Source: JBFXCS01 sp050181915 (GTDB lineage: Bacteria; Actinomycetota; Thermoleophilia; Miltoncostaeales; Miltoncostaeaceae). From it: a stretch of 64,000 bases of DNA. Below, in pieces: positions 49,728-58,454 of the stretch (its first letter is position 1; the number at the start of each line of letters is the position of its first letter). Where the stretch lies: assembly GCA_050181915.1 (NCBI GenBank), contig JBFXCS010000003.1, forward strand, positions 434,001-498,000. The letters run 5' to 3'. Both the position numbers and the translations under genes were made by a program. Below the pieces are notes generated by a model. It ran no database searches, was not told the origin of the DNA, and worked only from the letters and a program-made list of their open reading frames with translations.

Positions 49728-51650
49728 ATGCTCTGCGCAGCGCATGAGGACGGCGTCACCCTCGTCGACGGACGGCGGGTGGCGCTGCGGGACGTCGCGC
49801 CCGGCGACGCGGACGCCATCCGCCGGCTGTTCGACGGCCTGTCGCCGCGCTCGCGCGCGCTGCGCTTCGGCGCGGCCCGTCGCGGGCTGACCGCCGCGGA
49901 GGCCGCGGCGATGGCCGCCGCGCCCGGCCCCGGCCGCGGCGTCGTCGCGGTGGCCGGCGGGGAGTGGGAGCGCATCGTGGGCCTCGCCCGCTACGAGCGC
50001 GCCGCGGGCGCGGCGGACGCCGAGCTCGGCATCGCGGTCGCCGACGCCTGGCACGGCCTCGGCGTCGGCACGGCGCTGGTGGAGCTCCTGCTCTCGCGCG
50101 CGGGCGAGGACGGCGTCGACTCGGTGTGGGCGCTGGTGCGCCGCGACAACGCGGCCATGCTCCGCGTGCTGCGCGAGCTGGGATGCCCCGTCTGGGAGCG
50201 CGCGACACCGGACGGGCTGGTGCTGCGCATGCCGGCCGGGCCGGCGGCCGACGCGCCGGAGCCCGCGGCCGCGCGGTTCGCCCGCGCGGCGGTGGCGTCG
50301 CTCGATCCGCTGCTGCGCCCCGCCTCCCTTGCCGTGGTCGGGGCGTCCCGCGACCCGGCGTCGCCGGGCGGCGCCGTCGCCGCGGCGCTCACGGACGGCG
50401 GCTTCCCCGGCGCGGTCCATCTGGTGAGCCGCTCCGGCGGCACGATGGCGGGGCGCCCGGTGTGGCCGTCGCTCGCGGCGGTCCCCGAGCGGGTCGAGCT
50501 CGTCGTCGCGGCCGTGCCGGCCCACGAGGTGCCGGGCGTGGCCCGCCAGGCCGTGGCGCACGGGGCGCGGGCGCTGGTCGTGCTGTCGTCCGGCTTCGCC
50601 GACGCCGGCCCGGACGGCGCGGCGATCGAGGCGGAGCTGCTGCACGTGGCGCGCACCGGCGGCCTGCGCCTGGTGGGCCCGAACTGCCTGGGCGTCGCGA
50701 GCTCGGATCCCGAACGGCCCCTGAACGCCACCTTCGCCGCCGCGGCCCCCTCCCCGGGGCGGATCGCCCTCGCCACCCAGAGCGGCGGGGTCGCCGCCGC
50801 CGCGATCGCCTACTGCGCCGCGCAGGGCGTGGGCCTGTCGAGCATGGTGAGCCTCGGCGCCGCCTCCGACGTCGGCGCCGCCGACCTGCTGCCGTGGTGG
50901 GACGCCGACCCGCGCACCTCGGTCGTGCTGCTCTACCTGGAGCGGATGGGCGACCACCGCCTGCTCGCCCAGGTCGCCCGCCGCGTGACGCGCACCACCC
51001 CGGTCCTCGCGCTCAGCCCGGGCCGCGGCGCCGCCGCCCGGCGGGGCGCGGCGCACCACTCCGCCGCCGTCGCCGCCGACGACGGCGCCACGGACGCGCT
51101 GCTCGACCTCGCCGGGATCGTGCGGGGCGACACCCTGGAGCAGTTGCTGGACGCCGGGCGCCTGCTCTCGTCGCAGCCCGCCCCCGCCGGCGACCGGGTC
51201 GCGATCGTCTCGAACGCCGCCGGGCCGGCGATCCTCGCCGCCGACGCCTGCGAGGCGGCCGGGCTCGCGGTGCCGGTGCTTCCGGCCGCCCTGCGGGAGG
51301 CCCTCGAGGAGGCGGTGCCCGGCATCGCCTCGGCATCGAACCCGGTGGACCTCGGCGCCGGGGCGCGCCCGGACGACCTGCGCCGCGCGGGGGCCCTGAT
51401 CGCCGCGAGCGGCGCCGTGGACGCCCTGCTCGTCGCCGTCACGCCGCTCGCCGGCATCGACGCCGACGCGCTCGCGGCCGCCGCCGACCGGTTGGAGGGC
51501 GGCGCGGTCACCGTGGTGGGCTGCCGGCCCGACGCCGCGGGCCGTCCCCGCGGGGACGGCGTGCCGTGGCTCGCCTTCCCGGAGGGCGCGGCGGCCGCCC
51601 TCGGGCACGCGGCCGCCGCGGGAGCCGCGGCGCGGAGGACGGAGGCCTGA
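49728..51650 (+). CDS. GNAT acetyltransferase fused to a CoA-binding/ligase domain (Pat-like, no ATP-grasp)
   Basis: This 640-residue fusion has an N-terminal GNAT domain (LRDVAPGDADAIRRLFDGL, ELGIAVADAWHGLGVGTALV, VWALVRRDNAAMLRVLRELG), then a CoA-binding domain (LAVVGASRDPASPGG) and a succinyl-CoA-ligase-like domain (VGPNCLGVASSDPERPLNAT, IALATQSGGVAAAAIAY, LVSLGAASDVGAADLL-like). The active His loop of ADP-forming ligases and an ATP-grasp domain are not seen; the chain stops after about 640 residues. Protein lysine acetylation, as in Pat, is the likely role. It is preceded by the stress-type palindrome. Confidence 0.85.
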   Translation: MLCAAHEDGVTLVDGRRVALRDVAPGDADAIRRLFDGLSPRSRALRFGAARRGLTAAEAAAMAAAPGPGRGVVAVAGGEWERIVGLARYERAAGAADAELGIAVADAWHGLGVGTALVELLLSRAGEDGVDSVWALVRRDNAAMLRVLRELGCPVWERATPDGLVLRMPAGPAADAPEPAAARFARAAVASLDPLLRPASLAVVGASRDPASPGGAVAAALTDGGFPGAVHLVSRSGGTMAGRPVWPSLAAVPERVELVVAAVPAHEVPGVARQAVAHGARALVVLSSGFADAGPDGAAIEAELLHVARTGGLRLVGPNCLGVASSDPERPLNATFAAAAPSPGRIALATQSGGVAAAAIAYCAAQGVGLSSMVSLGAASDVGAADLLPWWDADPRTSVVLLYLERMGDHRLLAQVARRVTRTTPVLALSPGRGAAARRGAAHHSAAVAADDGATDALLDLAGIVRGDTLEQLLDAGRLLSSQPAPAGDRVAIVSNAAGPAILAADACEAAGLAVPVLPAALREALEEAVPGIASASNPVDLGAGARPDDLRRAGALIAASGAVDALLVAVTPLAGIDADALAAAADRLEGGAVTVVGCRPDAAGRPRGDGVPWLAFPEGAAAALGHAAAAGAAARRTEA

Positions 51651-51678
51651 GGGGCCCCCTCCCCGCCCCGGCTCAGCC

Positions 51679-52023
51679 TCAGGCCCGGGCGGGCTCCGTC
51701 CGTCGCGGGCCGTACGGGGCGAGGTGCCCGGTCCGCACCGCCCATCGCTCGAACACCAGGCTGCCGAACGGCGGCACCCCGGCGAGGACGGCCGTCAGGC
51801 CCACGCGGGCGCTCCACCTCTGCGACTGCCAGGTGGCGAAGGCGGCCACGACGTAGAGCAGGAAGACGACGCCGTGGATCGGCCCGAAGACGCTGACGCC
51901 GACGTCATCCTCGACGACCACGTACTTGAAGAACATGCCGATGAGCAGGCCCAGCCAGGAGATCGCCTCGATGACGGCGACGACGCGGAAGCGTCCGGCC
52001 TGGGTGCCGAGCAGCGTGGACAC
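51679..52023 (-). CDS. DUF3817 membrane protein
   Basis: This 114-residue protein has three spans: FRVVAVIEAISWLGLLIGMF, VSVFGPIHGVVFLLYVVAAF and VGLTAVLAGVPPFGSLVFE. The GPxHGxxFLxY segment marks the DUF3817 (YfaZ/YdzA-like) family of actinobacterial membrane proteins, of unknown role. GTG 52023 follows AAGGAG; an upstream ATG 52056 is less likely because it lies in a palindrome. A 16-bp dyad near the start may be its operator. Confidence 0.85.
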   Translation of the reverse strand: MSTLLGTQAGRFRVVAVIEAISWLGLLIGMFFKYVVVEDDVGVSVFGPIHGVVFLLYVVAAFATWQSQRWSARVGLTAVLAGVPPFGSLVFERWAVRTGHLAPYGPRRTEPARA

Positions 52024-52045
52024 GCGGTGGACTCCTTGGGGGGAT

Positions 52046-52061
52046 CTTAGGTCCACCTAAG
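52046..52061. promoter_or_regulatory. Palindrome upstream of the DUF3817 gene
   Basis: CTTAGGT and its complement ACCTAAG flank CC (52046-52061). It lies 23 bp upstream of the GTG. The half-site resembles the TTAGG of metal-dependent DtxR-type regulators, but spacing differs, so the regulator is unknown. Confidence 0.6.
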
Positions 52062-52153
52062 TCAAGCGCGGAGCGGCGGCGGGCGCCACGGATGGCCGCC
52101 GCCGCCCCGAGGGCGGACCGTCCCCGGGGCGGCGGCGGCCCGGGGCGCGGGCG

Positions 52154-52951
52154 TCATGGGCCTTCGCCGGAGGTGCGGCGGTAGTCGTTCGGGGTGAGGC
52201 CGAGGACCTTCCGGAAGTCGGTGCTCAGGTGGGCATGGTCGGCGTACCCGAGGTCGGCGGCGACGCGTGCGATCGTGAGCGAGGGGTCTTCGCGGAGCCG
52301 CTGGGCCGCCTCCTGGAGGCGGTAGCGGCGGATCACGGCGAGGGGTGGTCGGCCGATGTAGCGGCGGGCGAGTCGCTGCACGCCCCGGATCGAGGTGCCC
52401 AGGCGCTCGGCGACCTGAGCGACGCGCACGATCGAGCGATCGGACGCGATCATCTCCTCCATCGCGTTCGCGAGCAGCCCCTGCTCGTCCGGCGGGCCGA
52501 GGTTCGCCGCCGCCCACCCGGCGTAGGCCCGAACGGCGTGGCCTCGGCCCCGTTCCTCGTCCTCGTCGCGCATCGCGGCCGCCACGGCGCGGTGCAGGCC
52601 GGGGGCGTCGAAGGGGATCTGGGCGTCTCGGATGGCCCGCGGGTCGGGCACGAGCGACGCGATGGCGGCGGGGCGCAGAAGCGCCCCGACCGCCCAGCCC
52701 CGCCCCCGAAGGTCGCGGTGCGAGATCCCGGTCGTGGGGCCTGCGAGCGATACGCCGTCGGGTTCGATGACGAGGTTGGAGGTCGGGAACGGCAGCAGTT
52801 CCTGCCGGGAGGTCCGCCCCGGTGGGAGGTTCCAGCGCGGTATCCAGAACCAGCGGATCAGCTCTCGCAGCTCGACCGGCGCCGGTACGCGGTGGAAGGA
52901 CGGCAGCCGGGTCGGGTAGAGGATGCCTCGCATGTCGCTGTGCGCGGTCAT
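52154..52951 (-). CDS. AraC-family regulator
   Basis: This 265-residue protein has two C-terminal HTH motifs: IVRVAQVAERLGTSIRGVQR and ARVAADLGYADHAHLSTDFR, with KVLGLTPNDYRR. The N-terminal part (PVELRELIRWFWIPRWNLPP, LPFPTSNLVIEPDG) is the cupin-like ligand domain of DUF6597/AraC types. ATG 52951 follows GAGGGAGGAGG. It is divergent from the VOC gene 71 bp away, which it may regulate. Confidence 0.93.
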   Translation of the reverse strand: MTAHSDMRGILYPTRLPSFHRVPAPVELRELIRWFWIPRWNLPPGRTSRQELLPFPTSNLVIEPDGVSLAGPTTGISHRDLRGRGWAVGALLRPAAIASLVPDPRAIRDAQIPFDAPGLHRAVAAAMRDEDEERGRGHAVRAYAGWAAANLGPPDEQGLLANAMEEMIASDRSIVRVAQVAERLGTSIRGVQRLARRYIGRPPLAVIRRYRLQEAAQRLREDPSLTIARVAADLGYADHAHLSTDFRKVLGLTPNDYRRTSGEGP

Positions 52952-53022
52952 CGCCTCCTCCCTCCGGAGCGGTCGTCGCGAATCTTCAAGACGGGTCGAG
53001 GGAGCGCCTCTACGCTCGATCC

Positions 53023-53544
53023 ATGAGCGAATCCACCACATCCCACCGCGGGGTCTCCGGTGCCCATACCACCGACGGCATCCCGCACGGCTCGACCAGC
53101 CTGACCCCGTTCCTGGCGATCGAGAACGCCGCCGCCGCGATCGAATTCTACGAGTCCGTGTTCGGCGCCCGCGTGGTCGCCACCACCGAGATGGGCGGCG
53201 TCGTGGCGCACGCCGAGCTGGACTTCGGCAACGGCAGGCTCCAGATCGGTGAGCCCACCCCCGACTACGGGCTGATCCCGGCCCCCGACGGAGATGCCGA
53301 CTGCTACTCGATCGGCCTCTACTGCGCCGACGTCGATGCGCTCGCGCGGCGGGCCGAGCAGGCCGGCGCGACGATTCGCGAGGCGGCGAGCACCTTCGTC
53401 TCCGGCGACCGATTCGCCTCCATCCGCGACCCGTTCGGGGTCCGCTGGTCGATCATGTCCCGCGTCGAAGACCTCTCCGAAGCCGAGAGCGCACGCCGGG
53501 TCGCGCAATGGGCCGCCGAGCAGGAGGCGGCTGACGACCGCTGA
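53023..53544 (+). CDS. VOC-family protein (PhnB-like)
   Basis: This 173-residue glyoxalase-fold protein reads SLTPFLAIENAAAAIEFYES, VFGARVVATTEMGGVVAHAE, FGNGRLQIGEPTPDYG, YCADVDALARRAEQAGATI and ASIRDPFGVRWSIMSRVED. It resembles PhnB/YdfO-type proteins of unknown substrate. TACGCT (53011-53016) lies 6 nt before ATG 53023, so the mRNA is probably leaderless. It is divergent from an AraC-like regulator. Confidence 0.9.
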   Translation: MSESTTSHRGVSGAHTTDGIPHGSTSLTPFLAIENAAAAIEFYESVFGARVVATTEMGGVVAHAELDFGNGRLQIGEPTPDYGLIPAPDGDADCYSIGLYCADVDALARRAEQAGATIREAASTFVSGDRFASIRDPFGVRWSIMSRVEDLSEAESARRVAQWAAEQEAADDR

Positions 53545-53608
53545 GCGGCAACGCCCATCCGCCTGACCCGCCGACGCCCCACCGGCACCGCCCGAGCCGT
53601 CGCGCGAC

Positions 53609-54496
53609 CTACGGCGCCCCCTCGTCGCCGGCGCCCCGCGGGCGCAGTGCCGAGCCCAGGCCGCCGATGGCCTGCACGATCTCGCTGGGGATCACCCACA
53701 CCTTGTTCGCGTCGCCCTCGGCGAGGCGCGGGAGCACCTGCAGGTACTGGTAGGCCAGCAGCTTGTCGTCCGGCTGGCCGTCGTGGATCGCCTTGAAGAC
53801 CGTCTCGATCGCCTGCGCCTGCCCCTCGGCGCGCAGGATCTCGGACTGGCGGTCGCCCTCGGCGCGCAGGATCTCCGACTGCTTCTCGCCCTCGGCGGTG
53901 AGGATCGCCGACTGCCGCACGCCCTCGGCGGTGAGGATGGCGGCGCGCTTGTCGCGCTCGGCGCGCATCTGCTTCTCCATCGCCTCCTGGATGGAGGCCG
54001 GCGGATCGATGGCCTTCAGCTCCACCCGGTTCACCCGGATGCCCCACTTGCCGGTCGCCTCGTCCAGCACGCCGCGCAGCGCCCCGTTGATCTCGTCCCG
54101 CGAGGTGAGCGTGCGCTCCAGGGAGAGGCCGCCGCTGACGTTGCGCAGGGTGGTGACGGTGAGCTGCTCGATCGCCTTGATGTAGTCGGCGATCTCGTAG
54201 GTCGCGGCGCGGGCGTCGGTGACCTGGAAGTAGATGACGGTGTCGATGCTCACCACGAGGTTGTCCTCGGTGATCACCGGCTGGGGGTCGAACGAGACCA
54301 CCTGCTCGCGCAGGTCGATGCGCGGCTTGAGCTTGTCGATGAACGGGATGAGCAGGTGCAGGCCGGGCCCCAGGGTGCGGCTGTAGCGGCCGAGGCGCTC
54401 GACGATGCCCGCCCGCGCCTGGGGGATGATCCGCACGGTCCGCCCGACCAGGAACAGCACCACCAGCACCACGACGATCACCACGACGGCCGTCAC
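53609..54496 (-). CDS. SPFH/band-7 membrane protein (stomatin/QmcA-like)
   Basis: This 295-residue protein has an N-terminal span (VVVIVVVLVVLFLVGRTV), then VRIIPQARAGIVERLGRYSR, TLGPGLHLLIPFIDKLKPRI and a long coiled segment of AEGxxQSxIL repeats (RQSAILTAEGEKQSEILRAE). This is the plan of stomatins that form membrane rings. Its partner NfeD gene lies just upstream (10-bp gap). It may organise membrane microdomains or protease quality control. Confidence 0.94.
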   Translation of the reverse strand: MTAVVVIVVVLVVLFLVGRTVRIIPQARAGIVERLGRYSRTLGPGLHLLIPFIDKLKPRIDLREQVVSFDPQPVITEDNLVVSIDTVIYFQVTDARAATYEIADYIKAIEQLTVTTLRNVSGGLSLERTLTSRDEINGALRGVLDEATGKWGIRVNRVELKAIDPPASIQEAMEKQMRAERDKRAAILTAEGVRQSAILTAEGEKQSEILRAEGDRQSEILRAEGQAQAIETVFKAIHDGQPDDKLLAYQYLQVLPRLAEGDANKVWVIPSEIVQAIGGLGSALRPRGAGDEGAP

Positions 54497-54506
54497 GATC
54501 CGCTCC

Positions 54507-54932
54507 TCATTCGTGTACCAGCGCCGTGGCGCCCTTGATCTCCATCACCTCGACGCGCGTGCCCGGCTCGAGCACCGTCGAGGAATCCCAGGCCCGCGCG
54601 CTCCAGATCTCGCCGCCGATCTTCACCTGCCCGCCATCGGCATCGACCCGCTCGATCACCAGCGCCGTGGCGCCCACGAGGGCCTCGGCGCCGCTGCGCA
54701 GCTGCGCGGGCATGCGCAGGTGGCGCCTCGCGACCGGCCGCACGAGGACGATCAGCAGCAGCGTGACCACCACGAAGACGGCGAGCTGCACGAGCAGCCC
54801 GCCCCCCGCCCCGGCCGCGACGGCGGCGGCCCCGGCGCCGAGCGCCGCGAACCCCAGCCACAGTCCCAGCGTCATCGCCTCGCCGACCACCAGCGCCAGC
54901 GCCCCCAGCAGCCACACGAGCCAGGCGCTCAC
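54507..54932 (-). CDS. NfeD-family membrane protein
   Basis: This 141-residue protein has two to three N-terminal spans (WLVWLLGALALVVGEAMTLG, LAVFVVVTLLLIVLVRP) and an OB-fold end (VGATALVIERVDADGGQVKI, GGEIWSARA, VMEIKGATALV). NfeD is always paired with SPFH proteins, here the next gene. GTG 54932 overlaps the glycosidase stop by 4 bp. Confidence 0.94.
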   Translation of the reverse strand: MSAWLVWLLGALALVVGEAMTLGLWLGFAALGAGAAAVAAGAGGGLLVQLAVFVVVTLLLIVLVRPVARRHLRMPAQLRSGAEALVGATALVIERVDADGGQVKIGGEIWSARAWDSSTVLEPGTRVEVMEIKGATALVHE

Positions 54933-56197
54933 CCGGTCACCTCACCCGACGGGGGGATCGAGTCATGGCCGGAGTGTAGAGGGCCCCCGCCCACCCGCTC
55001 GGCCAGGTCGACCACCACGGCGCTCACCGAGAACCGACGGGCGCCCAGCCCGGCGCCGGTGTAGGGGTCGTAGTACTCGCGCAGGCCCTGATCGGCGACC
55101 AGGCGGCACGAGCGCCCGACCAGGTGCGCCGCCTCGTCGCGATAGCCCAGCCGCAGCAGGCCCGGCAGCACGAAGCTGGGCGTGAACAGCCAGGTGGGCC
55201 CGCGCCAGTAGCGCGGCGCCGGCCAGCCCTGGGCGCCGGGCCGGAAGGCGGGCTCGGCGGCGCTGGTGGACGGGATGGGGTATGGCAGCCAGAAGCGGGC
55301 GGGGTCGAGCAGGTGGTCGCGCACCATGCGGTGGCCGACCTCGTCGGGCAGGTCGTCCATCGCGAGCGGGGCGAGGCTCGCCCAGGTCGCGACGGGCAGC
55401 GGCCGCCCGCCCGGGCCGCGGCTGTACATGAGGCCGTCGTCGTGCAGCAGGCGCGCGACCATGGCGTCGGCGACCTGCCGGGCGCGGTCGCGGGCGGGCG
55501 CGTGGCCGAGGCGCGCCAGGCCCGACCAGGCCATCGACCAGGCGCTGTTCACCAGCACGTCGGTGGCGTGGAAGTCTCCCTCGGCGACGGCGCGGCGGTA
55601 GCTGAAGCGGCGTCGCCGGTTGGCGCGCACCAGCCGCAGGAAGCCCGGCCGGGGGTGGGCGCGGCGGCCGAGCGGCGCGTCGTAGGCGGGGGTGGCGTCG
55701 AGGCCCGACTCGTCCGGCTGCAGGATGCCGAGCAGGCCGTCGTCGTCGGCGCGCTCGCGCTCCAGCCAGCGGTGGAGGGCCAGCGCGGGGGCGATGCCCT
55801 CCTCGCGGAAGCCCGGATCGTCGGGCGAGCGGTCGGCCACCTCGGCCCACGCCCAGGCCAGCAGCGGAGGCTGGATCGTCCAGGTCGCGCGGTCGGAGCG
55901 GCGCATCACGTTGTAGCCCGGCGTCCGGCTGAGCCGCACCGGCGCCCGCCAGAAGATGGTGTGCCCGATGTGCCCGTCGGGGCGCTGGGCGGCGACCAGG
56001 CTGCGCAGCTCCGCGCGGGCGCGCGCCGGGTCGAGCCGGCTCCAGGCGAGGGCGATGAGACACGAGTCCCAGAAGAACTGCTCGGGGTAGCGCTCCCGGC
56101 TGGGCCGGGTGTAGGCATAGGGGACGCCGTCGACCGTGGCGCCCTCGCACCAGTTGGCCTCGAGCACCTCCCGCGCGATCTGGCGCAGACCGGTCAT
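54929..56197 (-). CDS. GH63-like glycoside hydrolase (MGH1/amylo-alpha-1,6-glucosidase type)
   Basis: This 422-residue (alpha/alpha)6 barrel enzyme reads YPEQFFWDSCLIALAWSRLD, RPDGHIGHTIFW, WTIQPPLLAWAWAEVADRSP, LLGILQPDESGLDATPAYD, ATDVLVNSAWSMAWSGLARL and RYWRGPTWLFTPSFVLPGLL. The pattern fits mannosylglycerate/glucosylglycerate hydrolase-like GH63 relatives, which cut compatible solutes. Substrate not known. ATG 56197 is the likely start; it overlaps nfeD by 4 bp. Confidence 0.87.
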   Translation of the reverse strand: MTGLRQIAREVLEANWCEGATVDGVPYAYTRPSRERYPEQFFWDSCLIALAWSRLDPARARAELRSLVAAQRPDGHIGHTIFWRAPVRLSRTPGYNVMRRSDRATWTIQPPLLAWAWAEVADRSPDDPGFREEGIAPALALHRWLERERADDDGLLGILQPDESGLDATPAYDAPLGRRAHPRPGFLRLVRANRRRRFSYRRAVAEGDFHATDVLVNSAWSMAWSGLARLGHAPARDRARQVADAMVARLLHDDGLMYSRGPGGRPLPVATWASLAPLAMDDLPDEVGHRMVRDHLLDPARFWLPYPIPSTSAAEPAFRPGAQGWPAPRYWRGPTWLFTPSFVLPGLLRLGYRDEAAHLVGRSCRLVADQGLREYYDPYTGAGLGARRFSVSAVVVDLAERVGGGPLHSGHDSIPPSGEVTG

Positions 56198-56239
56198 GCT
56201 GCCGACCGTACCGGCGGGCCCGGGCACCGGTGTTACGCC

Positions 56240-56257
56240 GGGGTCTAGCCTGACCCC
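56240..56257 (+). promoter_or_regulatory. Palindromic promoter region before the F420-reductase-like gene
   Basis: GGGGTC and GACCCC (56240-56245, 56252-56257) flank TAGCCT, a -10-like box. The gene starts 26 bp later with GGAGCG upstream. The dyad might bind a regulator. Confidence 0.45.
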
Positions 56258-56283
56258 ACCCTTCCACCATCCCGGAGCGACCA

Positions 56284-56925
56284 ATGACCATCGCGATCCT
56301 CGGCACGGGCAACGTCGCCCGCGCCCTCGTACCGGCCCTCGCCGCGGCGGGCAGGACGGTCATCGTCGCCTCGCGGACGCCGTCCGACCGCGATCTCGTG
56401 GCCTGGGCCGGGGAGCAGCCGGGGACGGTGACGGTCGCCTCCCACGAGGACGCCGTGGGCCAGGCCACGATCGTCGTGAACGCCCTGCCGGGCACGGCAA
56501 GCCTCGCGGCCCTCACCGCGATCGCCGGCACGCTCGCCGGCCGCGTGCTGATCGACGTGGCCAACGCGGTCACGTTCGGATCGTCCGGCGCGGAGCTCAT
56601 CTACCAGGGCGCGAGCCTGGGGGCGGAGCTTCAGCGCGCCCTGCCCGGCACCCGGGTCGTGAAGACGCTCAACACCCTGACCGCCGAGGCGATGGTCGCC
56701 CCGGCGGCCCTGTCCCCCCATCCCAGCGTGTTCCTCTCGGGCGACGACCCGGCCGCGAAGGAGGCCGCCTCCGCGCTGCTCGCCGACCTGGGCTGGCCGC
56801 CGCGGTCGATCGTCGACCTGGGCGGCATCGACACCGCCCGCGGCCCCGAGAACGCCTTCCACCTGCTGCTCTCGCTGATGAGCGCCGCGGGCACGCGCGA
56901 GGTGAGCCTGGCCGTGGCGCGCTGA
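56284..56925 (+). CDS. NADPH-dependent F420 reductase-like dinucleotide-binding protein
   Basis: This 213-residue Rossmann protein begins MTIAILGTGNVARALVPALA, the GxGNxA motif of F420:NADP oxidoreductases and their relatives. It also has VIVASRTPSD, GQATIVVNALPGTASLAAL, VLIDVANAVTFGSSG and ALPGTRVVKTLNTLTAEAMV. It may reduce F420 with NADPH, or it may be a related protein lacking F420 binding. ATG 56284 follows GGAGCG. Confidence 0.85.
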   Translation: MTIAILGTGNVARALVPALAAAGRTVIVASRTPSDRDLVAWAGEQPGTVTVASHEDAVGQATIVVNALPGTASLAALTAIAGTLAGRVLIDVANAVTFGSSGAELIYQGASLGAELQRALPGTRVVKTLNTLTAEAMVAPAALSPHPSVFLSGDDPAAKEAASALLADLGWPPRSIVDLGGIDTARGPENAFHLLLSLMSAAGTREVSLAVAR

Positions 56926-56938
56926 GCGCCCGCGCGGC

Positions 56939-57817
56939 TCAGGCGCCGGGCAGGAAGGCGGCCGCCGTCCAGAGGTGGAAGAGGGCGTAGGCCCGGAACG
57001 GCCGCCAGGCCTCGGCGCGCTCGCGGGCCTCGCGGGCGGTCGAGACGCCGAGGGCCCGGCGCAGCACGAGGTCGCCGGCCGCGAACCCGTCGCGGTCGCC
57101 CAGCGCCCGCACCCCGACCACGTCGGCGGTCCACGGCCCGATGCCCGGCAGGGCCAGCAGGCCGGCGCGGACGGCGGCGGGGTCCGCGCCCGGGTCGAGC
57201 GCGAGGCCCCCGGCGACGGCCCCGGCCAGGGCGTGCAGCGCACGGGCGCGCGCCCCGGTGACCCTCGTCGCCTCGCGGATGCGCTCCGCCCCCGCCTCGG
57301 CCAGCGCCTCGGGCCGCGGGAAGGCGGTGAGGCCCTCCGGCGCCGGCTCGCCGAAGGCCGCCACCAGGCGGCCGGCGACGGTGCGGGCGGCGGCCAGCGA
57401 GACCTGCTGGCCCAGCACCACGAGGGCGGCGGTCTCGAACCCGTCGGTCGCGCCCACCACGCGCAGCCCGGGCCGCGCGGCGACGAGCGGCCCGATCACC
57501 GGGTCGCCGCCCAGCGCCGCCGCCACCGCGCCGGGCTCCGCGTCGAGGTCGAGCCAGCGCCGCACCGACGCCGCCAGGGCCGCCCGGTCGGCCGTCCGCG
57601 CCGGCCGCAGGACGACGTCGACCGCGTCGCCGCCGGCGCCGAGGTCCACCGTGACCGCCGCCGGGCCGCCCGGCGCCCGCACCGCCCGGGTGATCGCCCC
57701 GCCCGGCCCGGCCCGCTCCAGGCCGGGCACCAGGTGGGCGGCGATCGCCGCGCGCAGGGCGCCGGCGGCAAGCGGGGGCCGGAAGGCCAGCCGCAGCCGC
57801 GCCGTCGGCGGGCTCAC
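56939..57817 (-). CDS. alkA: DNA-3-methyladenine glycosylase II (AlkA-like)
   Basis: This 292-residue base-excision glycosylase has the HhH-GPD core TAALVVLGQQVSLAAARTVA, LLALPGIGPWTADVVGVRAL and GDLVLRRALGVSTAREARE, whose catalytic Asp lies in the D of GDLVLRR. An AlkA-like N-terminal domain precedes it. It should remove alkylated bases. GTG 57817 overlaps the tag gene by 4 bp, so two alkylation-repair glycosylases are co-expressed. Confidence 0.93.
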   Translation of the reverse strand: MSPPTARLRLAFRPPLAAGALRAAIAAHLVPGLERAGPGGAITRAVRAPGGPAAVTVDLGAGGDAVDVVLRPARTADRAALAASVRRWLDLDAEPGAVAAALGGDPVIGPLVAARPGLRVVGATDGFETAALVVLGQQVSLAAARTVAGRLVAAFGEPAPEGLTAFPRPEALAEAGAERIREATRVTGARARALHALAGAVAGGLALDPGADPAAVRAGLLALPGIGPWTADVVGVRALGDRDGFAAGDLVLRRALGVSTAREARERAEAWRPFRAYALFHLWTAAAFLPGA

Positions 57818-58422
57818 GCCGGCGGGACCACCCCCGCCGCGGCGCCCCGGCGGTGGCAGCCGTCGAGGTGATCGTCCACCAGCCCGAGCGCCTGCATCAG
57901 GGCGTAGGCGGTCGTCGGCCCCACGAAGGCGACGCCCCGCCGCTTCAGATCCCTGGCGAGCGCCCGCGACCCGTCGGTCGCCGCGGGCACGTCGGCCATC
58001 GTCGCCGGGGCGGGGGCGGGCGCGGGCCGGTGGGCCCACACGACGCGCTCGACGCCGCCCTCGCCGCGCATCGCCACCACCGCGCGGGCGTTGGCGACCG
58101 CGGCCTCGATCTTGGCCCGGTTGCGGACGATGCGCGCGTCGCCCATCAGTCGCTCCACGTCGTCGGCGGTGAACGCGGCGACGGCGTCGGGATCGAAGCC
58201 GTGGAAGACCTCGCGGAACGCCTCGCGCTTGCGCAGGATCGTCATCCAGCTGAGGCCCGACTGGAAGGCCTCGAGGCTGATCCGCTCGAACAGGGCGCGC
58301 TCGCCGTGGCCGGGCACGCCCCACTCCTCGTCGTGGTAGGCGCGCATCAGCGCGTCGCCCGCGCCCCAGGGGCAGCGGGCCACGCCGTCGTCGCCCACCA
58401 CCACGCCGACCGCCCGGCCCAC
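57814..58422 (-). CDS. tag: DNA-3-methyladenine glycosylase I
   Basis: This 202-residue enzyme opens VARCPWGAGDALMRAYHDEE and WGVPGHGERALFERISLEAF, then QSGLSWMTILRKREAFREVF and RIVRNRAKIEAAVANARAVV. It ends with VGPTTAYALMQALGLVDDHL and a zinc-type CHRRG. The Cys and His that bind zinc are present at both ends. It removes 3-methyladenine. It is followed by alkA. Confidence 0.96.
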   Translation of the reverse strand: MGRAVGVVVGDDGVARCPWGAGDALMRAYHDEEWGVPGHGERALFERISLEAFQSGLSWMTILRKREAFREVFHGFDPDAVAAFTADDVERLMGDARIVRNRAKIEAAVANARAVVAMRGEGGVERVVWAHRPAPAPAPATMADVPAATDGSRALARDLKRRGVAFVGPTTAYALMQALGLVDDHLDGCHRRGAAAGVVPPA

Positions 58423-58454
58423 GGGCTACCGCGCCCCGGCGGCGCTCATCCCGC

